From NCBI GenBank assembly GCA_905221605.1, contig CAJNDS010002080.1, forward strand, positions 1,145,596 to 1,207,595: a stretch of DNA of 62,000 bases, written 5' to 3'. Source of the DNA: Symbiodinium natans (taxonomy: Eukaryota > Sar > Dinophyceae > Suessiales > Symbiodiniaceae). The position numbers were made by a program, and so were the translations under genes. How positions within the stretch are numbered: the stretch's first letter is position 1; every line of letters begins with the position of its first letter. Positions 36,697-46,812 of this stretch are shown piece after piece. The notes beneath the pieces were generated by a model, which saw only the letters and a program-made list of their open reading frames with translations, was not told the DNA's origin and did no database searches.

Positions 36697-39336
36697 ATCA
36701 GCTTGGATTCGGTAAGTTCTGAGTGACATTCTGCCTGTAAACAGAAAGCGAGCTTTGAATTCATGGTGGCAGAGCTCGACTTTAGAGCTGGGGTGGGAGT
36801 GTACAAATGGCAGATTGTTTTGCGCATCGATTTGATCTTTCTTTTTCGTTGGAGACTTGAACCTCCAATCTTCATTGGCGTGAAGCATTACACCGTACTG
36901 TCTTGCTTGAGCATGTGTCAGCATGATTGTTGTTGTATCTTAATTGCAGCAAGAAGGCAATGGGTAACCAAGCGAGCCAGGGTGGCCCGCTAACTCTTTT
37001 GGTGGTTCGCCTTTCCACAAGAAAGTTTTCTTGTATTTGTTTTCTTTGTTACCGATGCAGCTTTTGTCAAGATCATTGCAGAACGCTTGCCTCAAGAAAG
37101 CTCGACAACATGTCTTCGCAAACTACAGCGACATGTCAAAAAGCTCGCGCTGTGCAACTGCACCTGAAAGTGGCACAATCTTTGCACACGAGTCTTGGCG
37201 GTGCGATCCTCTGCTTAGATTGATGGATTTGTGTTGGCTTGTTTGCTTGGATTGTCTTGATTGCAGTTAGGGCGGTTTTACAGCTTGAAGATGGCCTTCT
37301 GCTGGTTCCAAGTTGGCAGTTGGATGGTTTTTCCGCAGATCCTAAACGCCGAAAAACCAAAATCATTTATTCTTTTATTATTTAAGATGGAATTCGTGTT
37401 TTTGAAGCTAAAGAGTCTTGGAGAGAGCTTGCTGCAGAACTGAAGCTTGCTGAAAAAAAGAGACAACGTTACGCTTCCGTGTCTAACTGCGCAATTGGCA
37501 CATCTAAGTTAACCACAACCAAGTACACAAAATCCATGCCAGCAGTCAACTCAAACATGCTTTTGGAACTTTGGCAAAACCAAACATGCTCATGCCAAGT
37601 TATGCAGAAACTCTTGTATGCTTCTCTCTGTTTAAGTTGTTGCTAAACCATTGTGAGTTTTCGGTGCAGATTTTGTTAGAAGAGTGCGTGCTTGCTGGCT
37701 TGCTTGCTTGCTTGGATTGACCATGGAGCTGTAAGTTAGAAGTTCAGCGTCTGCGAAGATTGAAGGTTCAGGTTGAGGTTCAGATTAAGTCACTGATTCT
37801 TGGCTTGTAGTGATCACAAGTCACAAGTGTTGTGCGTCTTTTTACAATTTATGTTCAAACCTTTTGATTCTCAATTGTTTTGGTTGGAAAGCTTGCGTGT
37901 TGTGTGGCAGATTTAAGAGGTTGTTAGAGTACTGCTTGTGTGTAAAAATTGCTTTTAACTTGATGTGTCCTGTATGTTGGTTTTGCAGCGATTGGCAATC
38001 AAGGTGGAAGCTTGTTCCCAGTGCTTATATTTTTCGTTCAGTCCTCTGTGGAAGCACAAAACTTTAAAAGCATGCACACTTCTCGAAATTTCAAGGAAAA
38101 CGACCAATAACTGTCACAAGTGCACGACAAGCAAGGCAAGAAATCAATCACCTTACTGCTTCAACGCTGTTGCAAGCAAGACTGGAAGTTGGTATTGCGT
38201 ACGTGCTTGCTTGATTGATTGCCTTGCTGTCGACACAATCAATCTGTAGCACTGAAACTTAAGAAGACACAAACAAGATGAATACCAATCTGCCTTTGCA
38301 AGCGCGCTTGCCAATGATTTGGACAATGTCACCCGACAGCGACCAAAGGGATTGTGCGAAAGTTCGCAAGAGCGTTGTGGTCAAGTGTTGGCTGAACCTG
38401 TTTTTGAACAATTGCGCTCAGCACTGGAGCCTGACTATCGATGACCTTGGTTCGAGCCAAATAACGTCGCACCAGTTGCTACATGATGGTGATTTTGAAG
38501 ATCTGGCAGTATGATTGCATCGGAACTTCAACGACGACTCGAGTGCTGAGTGCGTGGGGTGTCCTAGCAGTTCGGCGCCTTTCTTGGCTTGTTGCTTCTG
38601 TTTTCTTGTTTTTGGGTGGTTGCGTGGTGTTCTTGGTGATTTGCGCGCGCTGACTTCGTTTCACCCTACAAGTCCAACAAGACCGGCCTACTGTGCTACT
38701 GATGTAGTAAAGGGCGCCAGTCCAAAAAAAAGAGCAACTTTGGGAACCAACCAGCGGGTGAATTGCCCGAAGTTGTTTCCTATTGCACAGGAGCAATTAT
38801 ATATAGGAGCCAGACCTAAGGAAACATCGGCAGGTGATTTTCCTCCATTGTTCCGTCAGGAGCAGAATTGTGCATACCTCTTCTTGTGCATAGAAGAAGC
38901 GACCATTCTGATTGGCCTTGACCTAGTGTCGTTGTTTTCTTTCTTGAAACTGGCAGATGCGATTGCTGATTCGTCCTACGCCCTGATCCCTGATTGTAGC
39001 CATGGTTTTCTCCAGTACTGCGATTGTGCGTTTTCTTTGCGACGAGTACAAGTGGTAAGGACAAATGGTTGCTGTTCAGTCTGCTGGAGATGGTTTCCGC
39101 GGGATTGCCTTGAGCGTTGTCCCAGGACTTCGTTTGTTCAGACTGGTTGTATTCTTGTATAGCTTCAACAATTGGAGACACACTTTGATGATTCCACGAA
39201 CTGCATGTCCACTCGGATTGGTTGACTGTGCAGATGGCAGAAGAGTATTATTGCAGACTTTGACTTCATAGTTTGTATTGAGTACATGAATGATGATTTG
39301 TTTCCTTCAGTGCCAGTGATTGCTTTTGGTTCTTCG
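36697..39336. other. G+T-rich non-coding segment, left of the LTR element
   Basis: The plus strand is unusually rich in T and G, with frequent ATTG/GATTG and TTGCTTG runs. Open frames exist (the longest 38515-39162, 215 codons) but resemble no family and their composition follows the strand bias. The same character resumes right of the copia element (54552 to about 57300), so the two halves were probably continuous before insertion. Confidence 0.5.
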
Positions 39337-39341
39337 GATTG
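39337..39341 (+). repeat. Target-site duplication GATTG (left)
   Basis: Five bases directly before the 5' LTR; the identical GATTG follows the 3' LTR at 54547-54551. Five bp is the usual length for copia-type integrases. Confidence 0.93.
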
Positions 39342-39468
39342 TGCAAAAGGTGAAAGTACAGTAGCACACCCCTGTTTTACCCCAAAGTGATTTTACTTGG
39401 GCACATCATGTTTTCCATTGAGTGTGCAATGACACAGGCGCTTTTGCTTGAAGTGGAAAAGTTTCGTA
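39342..39468 (+). repeat. 5' LTR (127 bp)
   Basis: Starts TGCAAAAGG and ends GTTTCGTA, identical over all 127 bp to 54420-54546. It is very short for a copia LTR and ends TG...TA rather than TG...CA. Confidence 0.95.
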
Positions 39469-39488
39469 TGGTAGCGGAGCTGTGAAGG
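39469..39488 (+). promoter_or_regulatory. Primer binding site (initiator tRNA-Met-like)
   Basis: TGGTAGCGGAGC immediately abuts the 5' LTR. It closely matches the TGGTATCAGAGC-type site used by plant copia elements for priming by initiator tRNA-Met. Confidence 0.75.
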
Positions 39489-39635
39489 TTCACCCTTTGG
39501 GTACCGGAGCTCCAAGAGGCCAGGAACCTAGCCTCAGCACTAGGGTAGGTAGAGCCGCGGGTGTAGTCTTGGGCCTCTGAGGGTTGGATCCTCTTCATAG
39601 CTTCCTCTGTGCTTCGGCTGCTGGTGGCGGCCTAG

Positions 39636-40220
39636 TGTGGTGCAGACGGGCGGCAAGGCGGCCAGTACCTCTTCGTGTTTTACCACCGCGCTGTGGGCTG
39701 CTGTGGCACGACGGCGACGTGGGGCAGTTTGGAAGAAGCAAAGCAGAAGCTACGTGAGTTTTACTTTGAGCAGCTCTTGTTGCGACCGAAGCCAGAGAAT
39801 CGAACCCAGAAAGGTTGGCAGAACATCCTGGAGTCAGCTCGCTTGAGTTTGGAGCCCAAGCTGGATAGACTGAGCAGGATCGAGGACGTTTTCGCTTTGG
39901 CTGAAAAGTGTTTGAACAAGAACCCGAGCATCCTGGAAGATTTTCGGTTCATCGCAACAGAGAACGTGTGTCGTGAAGCTGTAGAGTGGAGTGCTCAAGA
40001 GAACTTTGTGTACGCGACTGAAGAGGGCAAGACGTTTGAGCGTGACCTGGAGATCTTGTCTAGGTCGGACCAGGGCAAGAGCAGCGGATCTGGCGTGTTC
40101 GAACAGTCGCTGGAGCCTCGAAGTGAACCACTTGACCTGACCGAGACCGGTGAGCCTACACCAAAGAGGTTGAAGTTCGAGGTGGCATTGAAGCAGTCTG
40201 AGGGTTCCGTTGAGCTTTGA
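39636..40220 (+). CDS. Accessory ORF upstream of gag, possible WGR-like domain
   Basis: This is an open frame of about 194 codons after a TAG at 39633, ending 9 bp before the gag Met. It contains no ATG at all, so it is either 5'-truncated, frameshifted from an upstream start, spliced or decayed. The N-terminal part (GQYLFVFYHRAVG..GTT then GSLEEAKQKLREFYFE and a later Trp) resembles the layout of WGR domains (a Tyr-rich strand, the W-G-R-V-G turn, then a LEEA..F helix), but the W-G-R itself reads H-R-A-V-G. The middle is helical and acidic/basic (about 60-140). The C-terminus is Ser/Glu/Pro-rich. WGR domains occur in PARP-type proteins and bind nucleic acid; a role in packaging or integration here would be speculation. 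It could instead be a diverged capsid-associated protein unique to these elements. Confidence 0.45.
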   Translation, partial: CGADGRQGGQYLFVFYHRAVGCCGTTATWGSLEEAKQKLREFYFEQLLLRPKPENRTQKGWQNILESARLSLEPKLDRLSRIEDVFALAEKCLNKNPSILEDFRFIATENVCREAVEWSAQENFVYATEEGKTFERDLEILSRSDQGKSSGSGVFEQSLEPRSEPLDLTETGEPTPKRLKFEVALKQSEGSVEL

Positions 40221-40228
40221 TTGCAGTC

Positions 40229-42037
40229 ATGGCGTCTCCTCAAGGTCAACCCCAACCTTCCTCAGCCCCGAATCCGTTTGCACAGTCCCAGCCAACATCG
40301 CCTCAGTCTGCAACTGCGAGTGTGCCTCAGATTTTGGAAGCCTTAGGCAACATGGTGATGCAGGGCCAAGAGCAGAATCGTTCTTTCATGGGTTTGTTTC
40401 AGTCCATGTCCATTGAGCAGCAAAGACAGTCAGAAGAGTTGAAAGAAGCGGTCACTCACCTTGGTTCCAGGAAGGAAGCTCCGACGGGGTGGACGAAGTT
40501 CATCCCCCGACCTGACCCTTTCAAGCCCAAAGACCGAGAAGAAGAGCTAACTCAATGGCAAGATTGGAGTTGGAGCTTCAAGCAGTGGATCCTTGCAATA
40601 AGCCCTGAGATGTATACTGCGATTGAAGAGGTAGAGCAGGATTTGAGTTCGCCTTGTGAAGAAGCCACTATGACCGACGATGCCATCCTACAGGGAAAGC
40701 AGCTGTACGCAATCCTCACAAGCATGCTTCGGGAAAGGCCTCTCCAAATCCTCAAGAGTGTCACCGGTGCCAATGGATTCGAGACATGGCGTGTGCTAAA
40801 CAATGTGCTGGCACCCACCAATAAGACACGAGCGCTTGCACTGTTGGGAGCAATCTCACAGTTTCCGGCAATGAATCAAGGGAATCTCCTGGAGCAGGTG
40901 CTACGTCTGGAGGACCTCTTCCGCAAGTACGAGCAGGCGTCGGGAAAGCCAGTTCCGAATGAGATGCAGAGTGCAATCTTGTTGCGTGTTTTGCCTCAGC
41001 AAGTTCGGTCACACTTGACAATCACCATCGGTGACGATTCCACGTATGAGAGCATGAGAGACATGATCCTTCGGTGGGAGCGCTCTACACAGAAGTGGTC
41101 TTCGCAAATCGTGACAGGAGGGGCACCGCAGAAACCTTCGTATGATGATCCGAACGGCCCGAGCCCCATGGATGTCGATCGTGTGAAAGGATGGCCTAAA
41201 GGAAAAGGCAAGTGGGGTAAAGGGGCTGGCAAAGGTAGTGGCAAAGATGGAGGAAAGTATGGAGGAAAGAACGGCAAAGGCAAAGGTGGCAAAGGAGGAT
41301 ATGAGAGTCGTCCAGGCAAAGGAAAAGGCTATGAGAAAGGAGGAAAAGGAAAACAGTCCTCATGGGGCAGGAATGATTGGAGCAAAGGAGGAAAGGACAG
41401 AGGAAAGAAAGGAGGAAAGGGCAAAGAAAGGCTTTCTCATGATGCTTGTCGAATCTGCGGGAAGTCAGGGCACTGGGGCAATGAGTGTTGGATGAAGGAC
41501 AAAGTTCGAAACATCAACCAGAATGATACATCGTCCGCATCGGGGAACAGTTCGTCCGCATCGAGCTCAAATTCATCGACCGGAACAGCAAGTGTGAAGC
41601 GTGTGTTTGATCTTGCAGACAGTGATCGACTTGATGTCCCAATGACAACGGTCTATGAGATGGACAGCGAGGGTTCAGAGTCGTATGTGTCAGACAATGA
41701 GTCATGGTGGTGCAGAGTGATCGAACATTCCATGGTTGACGGTGAGGATGAACTGGAAGTCATCGACTTTGCTTGGGAGACGTACAGCGTCATGGACATG
41801 AGCTTAGATGATGCATTGCTTGGAGATGAAGAATGGGTTGCACATGCAGAAGTAAGAGGGATCAGCAGCAGGTCTGACGAGGGCTACAACGCTCTGTCGG
41901 AAGGGCTACCTCAGGAGGTGGTCTTGGATTCAGGTGCTGACCTCAGTGTGATGCCGCGAGCATGGTTGGAAGCGAATCTTGGAGACAGGGTTCGAGTGCA
42001 CCAGTCCGAATGGTCGACGCCCAAGGGAAAGAGATGA
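40229..42037 (+). CDS. gag: Gag and N-terminal protease segment of the copia element
   Basis: The Met at 40229 is the first ATG after the upstream ORF. Residues 1-60 are Gln/Ser/Pro-rich. Residues ~90-300 form a helical copia-type Gag (UBN2/Retrotran_gag-like) with alternating polar and hydrophobic segments. Residues ~320-400 are an extreme Lys/Gly-rich stretch (GKGK, KGGK repeats) likely to bind RNA. A zinc knuckle C-x2-C-x4-H-x4-C is at residues 407-420 (CRICGKSGHWGNEC). A Ser/Asn-rich spacer and an acidic region follow, then the retroviral-type aspartic protease active site D-S-G-A-D at 567-571 with an LSVMP continuation. The frame then terminates at 42037. The rest of the protease is in the next frame from about 42000, so the natural Gag-Pol is interrupted here. 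Confidence 0.88.
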   Translation: MASPQGQPQPSSAPNPFAQSQPTSPQSATASVPQILEALGNMVMQGQEQNRSFMGLFQSMSIEQQRQSEELKEAVTHLGSRKEAPTGWTKFIPRPDPFKPKDREEELTQWQDWSWSFKQWILAISPEMYTAIEEVEQDLSSPCEEATMTDDAILQGKQLYAILTSMLRERPLQILKSVTGANGFETWRVLNNVLAPTNKTRALALLGAISQFPAMNQGNLLEQVLRLEDLFRKYEQASGKPVPNEMQSAILLRVLPQQVRSHLTITIGDDSTYESMRDMILRWERSTQKWSSQIVTGGAPQKPSYDDPNGPSPMDVDRVKGWPKGKGKWGKGAGKGSGKDGGKYGGKNGKGKGGKGGYESRPGKGKGYEKGGKGKQSSWGRNDWSKGGKDRGKKGGKGKERLSHDACRICGKSGHWGNECWMKDKVRNINQNDTSSASGNSSSASSSNSSTGTASVKRVFDLADSDRLDVPMTTVYEMDSEGSESYVSDNESWWCRVIEHSMVDGEDELEVIDFAWETYSVMDMSLDDALLGDEEWVAHAEVRGISSRSDEGYNALSEGLPQEVVLDSGADLSVMPRAWLEANLGDRVRVHQSEWSTPKGKR

Positions 42038-42540
42038 AGAACCATGGTAGCAGGAAGATCACCCTGGACCTAGGCCCAGCGATGATCCAAGAGGAGTTCT
42101 ACGCGTCCGACGTTGGTGCGCCCCTGATCTCGTTGGGGAGATTGCTGAAGAAAGGTTGGAGCCTCGACCACAGGAATGGACTCCTGCATCTGTGCAATGA
42201 TCCCGAAGAGATAGAAGTGCCGGTCTCATTCCGAAGGAATAGCCTTGTGGTTGATGCCAGAGTGTTCATGGTCCGGGATGATGAGGTGAAAGACCCAGAA
42301 GAAGAATGTGTTCGAGCAACCAAAGAAGGTCGGATTATAGTGCAGCCGCATTTCAACATCCACGGACTTTCTCCAGGGTGGAATTTCCTCGACTGTGGTG
42401 ATCCTTGCATCTTGAAGAGAGATAAGGTTCGCCTCGACCCTTCAGATGACATGTCAGTGCATTTATGGAAGTACCGCACAACTTTGGTGTTCAGACAGGA
42501 AGCATGGGCCAGGAGCCCCTGGAAAACGTGGAGAACCTGA
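41962..42540 (+). pseudogene. pol: Protease C-terminal half and linker (frame-shifted)
   Basis: Overlaps the end of gag-protease in the -1 frame. From about 42010 it reads VRMVDAQGKEM, then a segment with ISLGRLLKKGWSL near 42130, typical of the second half of copia-type proteases. After about 42470 the sense passes to the next frame (42465-43517). A single-base change near 42000 would join this to the preceding ORF. Confidence 0.75.
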
Positions 42541-43517
42541 GTGAGGTGATTGAACATGGCGATGCAGCAGTCCTGATATTCACCATCATGCATCGTACGA
42601 AAGGTGACCCCGATCACTACGGCCTAACGCTCGTTGCTGAAGCTGGAACTTCCGAGGCAGATGAAGTGAAAGATTGGCCAGTGGATCTTGATCTGTATGC
42701 CGAAGAGATGAGCGTAGCTGATCCGCATGAACAAATGAGCCCAATCGATCTCCCAGGTGTATGTGATCAAGATGGCCGTGAAGAACCGGTGGGCGCAAGT
42801 CCCGCCCCAATGTTGATCGGATGTGGAGAAGAAGATCATGTGGTAGTAGAGGGACTGCGGTTGAACGAGGATTCGAGTGCTCGAGAACTACGAGAAGCGT
42901 GCAAAGCCTTAGGACTGGGGATGTCTGGTTCCAAGAAAGTTATGTTCCAGAGGTTGATGAGTCACTCAAAGAAGAGAGCATTGGAGGATGCGATGGCGCT
43001 GGGAAATGCGGCGAAACCTCATGAACATCAACCGCGTGGAGAGCGACTTCCTAAGCAACCAACTGCTGATGAAATTGCCGAACATGAGCTCACTCATGTA
43101 CCGTTCAAGGAATGGTGCAGCTATTGCGTGAGTTGCAGATCAAGGAGAGATGCTCACCGTCAGGATGGAGAACAACATGACACCGATGGCGGGGACCCAA
43201 TCATTGCATTCGACTTCTTTTACACCGATGTCACGGGAGGTGAACTTGACTTCATGCGAAGTGCTCCTAAGGACAAAGATGCGATGGTTGTGGTGGTGGC
43301 TGTGGACAAGACGACAGGAATGTCAAGAGCCATACCCCTAGAGTCGAAAGGTGATCAATCATTGGTGTATGCGGCGAAAGAGATCTTAGGCTTCATATCC
43401 TATCTGGGATATCAAGGCGTGGTGATCAGATCGGACAACGAGCCTTCTGCTACAGCCTTGACCAAGATGATCTGTCACTCCAGGACGAAGTTGGGTTTGA
43501 AGACCGTGGCGTCATGA
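42465..43517 (+). pseudogene. pol: SAP-like segment and integrase N-terminal half
   Basis: Begins with an acidic linker (Glu/Asp-rich). Around 42850-42970 a SAP-like helix-extended-helix appears (SSARELREACKALGL, then MSGSKKVMFQRL), a fold that usually binds DNA. The integrase zinc-binding part follows at 43083-43127 with H-x3-H and C-x2-C (HELTH, WCSYC). The rve core gives the first Asp in IAFDFFYTD (codon 43212) and the second in IRSDNEPS (codon 43434). The frame ends at a TGA near 43515. The third catalytic residue is in the next ORF about 35 residues on (Glu codon 43540), which matches the D-D-35-E spacing. Confidence 0.85.
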
Positions 43518-43533
43518 GCATGCAACAAATGGA

Positions 43534-44514
43534 ATGGCAGAACAATGTGTTCAGAACATCCGAGATCTAGCGGCAACTTTGTTGGAACAGGTAAAGGCTC
43601 AATCGGGAACAGAGATTCGGACGAGAGATGAGATTGCAGGCTGGGCGTATGTGCATGCTTCAATGCTTCAGAACACGTTTGCAGTCAGAGCTGGAACGAC
43701 TTCGTTCGAGAAGGCATTTGGCTTGGCCTACAATGGGAAGCTGGCATGTTTCGGCGAGGTGGTGCTGTTTGCGTTGAGTCAAGGCCATCGAAAGAAAGGA
43801 CGCCCGAAGTTCGTGAAAGGCCTGTGGCTTGGAAAATCGCTGGTGAACGACATGCATGTGTGTGGAACAGCGCTTGGTTTGTACCTGTCAACAACAGTCC
43901 GGAGGTTGAACCCACAGGAAAGGTGGAGCAAGCATATGTTGAAAGAATTTCAAGGCAAACCATACAAGTTTTCGTTGAGCAGCCTGGGAAAGGTCGTGAT
44001 TCCAGCTATGAAAGACAGGACAAAGCCGAATGTGGTACCAGACATGCCAGTGATGCCGATGGAAGGACCAAAGGAGGCAGCGTTGAAGGCACCAGATGAG
44101 GCCGGATCTGACTCCTCAAGTTCATCATCGCAGTCAGGTGCAAGAGAATCAAGCCATGAGGTGCCAGGAGGGGTTTCGGCGCCATCGTCGCAGCATGCTA
44201 GCTCAACCCCGTCGGAAGGCGGAACGGATGGTGGCGTGCGAGAAAGGATGGACATCGAGGCAGGAACAGGACAGAAGAGATCTGAGCCCGAACCAAGTGC
44301 CAAGGAGGAAGACAAGCGTGGAGAAAAGAGACCAATGCCGGAGGAGAAGAACGTCCCGTTGAACGCACCTCCACTTTATGCTGGGAGCTCATCGCCACAA
44401 AAGACCTCAAGGGTTTCAACCGTGAAAGTTGCAGATGCTGAGTACTACACGTTAGATGAGCACCTAGAAGAGGAGTGGGGTGACATGGAAGAGTGGGAAT
44501 TTGGTCTGAGGTAG
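43534..44514 (+). pseudogene. pol: Integrase C-terminal half and pol linker
   Basis: Starts at NGMAEQ, carrying the catalytic Glu (codon 43540) that completes the D,D-35-E triad with the previous ORF. A segment with FEKAFGLAYNGKLACFGE follows near 43710, like the GKG-type C-terminal part of copia integrases. From about 44020 on is a Ser/Glu/Pro-rich disordered linker before RT. It ends at a stop at 44514 just inside the next frame. Confidence 0.8.
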
Positions 44515-45122
44515 AAGAAGAAGAGGGCATTGATTGGGGAGAGCTTTGGCGTAACAGGACTGAGAATGAAGGGCCTCCAGAACTGTCTGAACACGAGATG
44601 GACCAAGTAGATGCTGAGAGCAGGAAGACCGAAGTGAAGCGACTCCTGGACATGGGAGTGTTGGAACAAGTATCGTCCTTGCCTGAGAACGCAGAGTTGT
44701 TGCAGACGAAGCATGTGATGGACTGGCGGTACCGTGAGGCGAAGTGGAAGAGAAGGGCGAGATTAGTGTGTAAGCAGCTGAAGATCTGGGACCCAAACAG
44801 GACAGACGTGTATGCCCCAAGCACCAATCCATCAATTGCAAAGCTGTTGCCGGCCCTCATGGTTTCCCGACCAGGGTGGCAGATGGTTAGCTTCGATGTG
44901 AAGGATGCTTTCCTCGAGGTGAAGCAGCGTCAAGAGCTTTATGTGATGTTGGACGGCCTCCCGTATAGAGTCCATCGTTGCTTACCAGGACAGCAGGCAG
45001 CGTCTGCGTGGTGGGGAGAACAGCTGGCGGCGGACCTGGCTTGGTGCCAGATGAAGCATGTCCGGCAGCGTTTGGACAGCCAGGTTTGGGTGCAACAGTT
45101 CATGTCGATGATGGCTTGCTAG
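44493..45122 (+). pseudogene. pol: Reverse transcriptase, fingers/palm N-terminal part
   Basis: A copia-type RT start is readable: RRARLVCKQLK near 44755, YAPSTNPSIAKLLPAL near 44815, catalytic Asp in SFDVKDAFL (codon 44894), and CLPGQQAASAWW near 44980, matching the LPG-Q-R-x-A-A-x-x-W block. The frame loses sense near 45050 and the remaining palm with the HVDD box is in the +2 frame. Confidence 0.85.
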
Positions 45123-46255
45123 CTGGAACCCCAGAAAACACACGAAAGGTAACTGAGATCCTGGAGAAGAAGTACAAGCTGGAAGTCTCAGAACCCGTGA
45201 AGAACATAGGTGATAGCCTGAAGTTCCTGAAGAAAGAGTTGCTGATCACCGAGTCTGGCATTGAGGTGCGAGTCGACAAGAAGTACTTGGAGAAGATTTG
45301 TGGCGTGCTGGACCTGAAGAGGCCGAGAGTAAGGAAAACGCCGTGCAGTCCAGAGATTGCCAAGAAGGATGAGTCAGAGCCCTTGCAGGAGTTGGAGGCT
45401 TCAAAGTTCAGAGCGGCAGTCGGAAGCTTCCTGTACCTCAGCCCAGATAGACCAGATGCCCAATGGACCATCGCACACTTGGCAAGGTCGATGAGTCAGC
45501 CAACGAAGCGTATGTGGAAGCATGCCTGTCACTTAGCAGAGTATCTGTTAGCCACAGCTGATGTGTGTCTCACGTTGGCATGGACGTATCCGGGAAGGTC
45601 AAGTTCGGATGAGAGAAAGCTCAGTCGAGAGGAGGCAACAAGGCTGCAAGTAGAGAACAGCGGCAAACCGGATTTGGTTGAGGGCATGAGCGATAGTGAC
45701 TGGGCTGGACATTGGACGAGGGTGTCATCGACGTGTGGCCACGTCTACTTGAATGGGAACGCGACCTTCAGCTTCGTGAGGAAGCAAGGCTCGATTTCTC
45801 TGTCGTCATGCGAAGCAGAGCTCATGGCATGTTGTTCCACGGCAGCAGAACTGATGTATGTTGGGCACGTGATCAAGACGCTTTCAAGCACACCTTGTCG
45901 GTTGTTATGCCGGCTAGACTCGTCTAGCGCACGATCATTGCTCCAAAAGCGTGGCGTGTCGAAAGTGCGTCATCTGGAAACGAAACTGCTATGGGTACAG
46001 AGGGAAACTTCGAGGGGAGCCTTGGAACTGGGAACAGTATCCACGTACCTAAATACTGCTGACATAGGTACAAAGGCGCTGCGTCATCTGGAAACGAAAC
46101 TGCTATGGGTACAGAGGGAAACTTCGAGGGGAGCCTTGGAACTGGGAACAGTATCCACGCACCTAAATACTGCTGACATAGGTACAAAGGCGCTAAGCTC
46201 AGAACGCTATGGATTCCTGATGTCTCGCTGGGCTATGGTGGCTTCGAGTGTTTGA
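44978..46255 (+). pseudogene. pol: Reverse transcriptase C-terminal part and RNase H, with an internal duplication
   Basis: Useful sense starts at CPAAF near 45057. The RT motif C is V-H-V-D-D-G (Asp codons 45107 and 45110), copia-like with His in place of Tyr. KLEVSEPVKNIGD and LGSFLYL-type segments follow (AVGSFLYLSPDRPD near 45420). RNase H is readable through SDSDWAGH (Asp codon 45698), SSCEAEL near 45810, DSSSARSLL near 45915, and RHLETKLLWVQ...NTADIGTKAL. That last 38-residue block is present twice in tandem (45967-46080 and 46081-46194). The ORF ends in LMSRWAM and a TGA at 46253. Confidence 0.88.
45967..46194 (+). repeat. In-frame tandem duplication (2 x 114 bp) in RNase H
   Basis: Units 45967-46080 and 46081-46194 differ at one position in my reading (ACGTACC versus ACGCACC, Tyr to His). 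114 bp equals 38 codons, so the frame is kept. Each unit encodes the C-terminal RNase H block RHLETKLLWVQ to NTADIGTKAL. Confidence 0.93.
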
Positions 46256-46812
46256 GCAGAGACAAGCAGAAGTACGACCAGATGAATGCCAAGGTGATGC
46301 GGTTGCTGGTGATGATGGATGCAATGAGAACCGCGAATGGAGCAGAAGCCTTTGGAAGAGATCGTGAGCTGGAGCAGGGTGGCATCACGATTATGAGCGC
46401 CTTGAGCCTGGAGATCAAGGTCAACCAATGGGGTGGTGTTCTCCTGGTGGCTGCGGCTTTGGTGGTCCTGATGACCGTGATGTACGTCGTATGGCAAATG
46501 GCATGGAAGGAAAGGCGACTTGGAGACCTACAGAGGATGGCGACGACGACTGATCAGACAGAAGATGATGAAGAATGGGAACATGAGTCAGATGAAGAAT
46601 GGGAACATGAGCCAGATGAAGAATGGGAACCACCACTATGTGTACCAGATGAACCTCAACAACAAGATGAACCTCAACGACCAGATGAACCTCAACGGAT
46701 GGATGGATGGCACGCAGGGTACGGCTGCCAAAGGGTGCCTTCCCCTCCGCCGTCTCAGGGAGCCTCCGCAAGCGTCATCGGCAACCCTCCGGCAAAGGTT
46801 CGAGGTCCCTGA
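46252..46812 (+). CDS. Post-RNase H ORF with a transmembrane segment and acidic repeats
   Basis: An open frame of about 186 codons overlapping the RNase H stop in the -1 frame; the first ATG is at 46282. The N-terminal ~50 residues are Met-rich and could form a coiled coil. A single strong hydrophobic segment (GGVLLVAAALVVLMTVMYVV, about 46432-46494) is followed by Trp and positive charges (WQMAWKERR), the sign of a one-pass membrane protein. After that comes an acidic tail with repeats of EEWEHE(S/P)D and then DEPQQQ/DEPQRP. The repeat type continues at 47081-47115 and, beyond the nested element, at 53763-53915, so these are parts of one ancestral coding region. It may be fused to Pol by frameshift or be separate. 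It recalls the extra 3' ORFs of some plant copia elements (Sireviruses), but I see no envelope-protein signature and homology is not shown. Confidence 0.6.
   Translation: MSRDKQKYDQMNAKVMRLLVMMDAMRTANGAEAFGRDRELEQGGITIMSALSLEIKVNQWGGVLLVAAALVVLMTVMYVVWQMAWKERRLGDLQRMATTTDQTEDDEEWEHESDEEWEHEPDEEWEPPLCVPDEPQQQDEPQRPDEPQRMDGWHAGYGCQRVPSPPPSQGASASVIGNPPAKVRGP

Noticed and set aside
35797-36875. Very long open frames of His/Thr/Ser or Cys/Val/Asp/Ala/Met repeats on both strands
   Set aside because: They follow directly from a 9-bp repeat lacking stop codons in several frames. No non-repetitive protein sequence is attached.
36846-36895. tRNA-like T-arm on the minus strand (GGAGGTTCAAGTCTCC)
   Set aside because: The stem and loop sizes do not fit, and no matching acceptor stem or D-arm is found upstream.
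38515-39162. 215-codon plus-strand ORF in the G+T-rich segment
   Set aside because: Composition follows the strand bias, there are no motifs, and the overlapping minus frame is equally open. Not supported as a gene.
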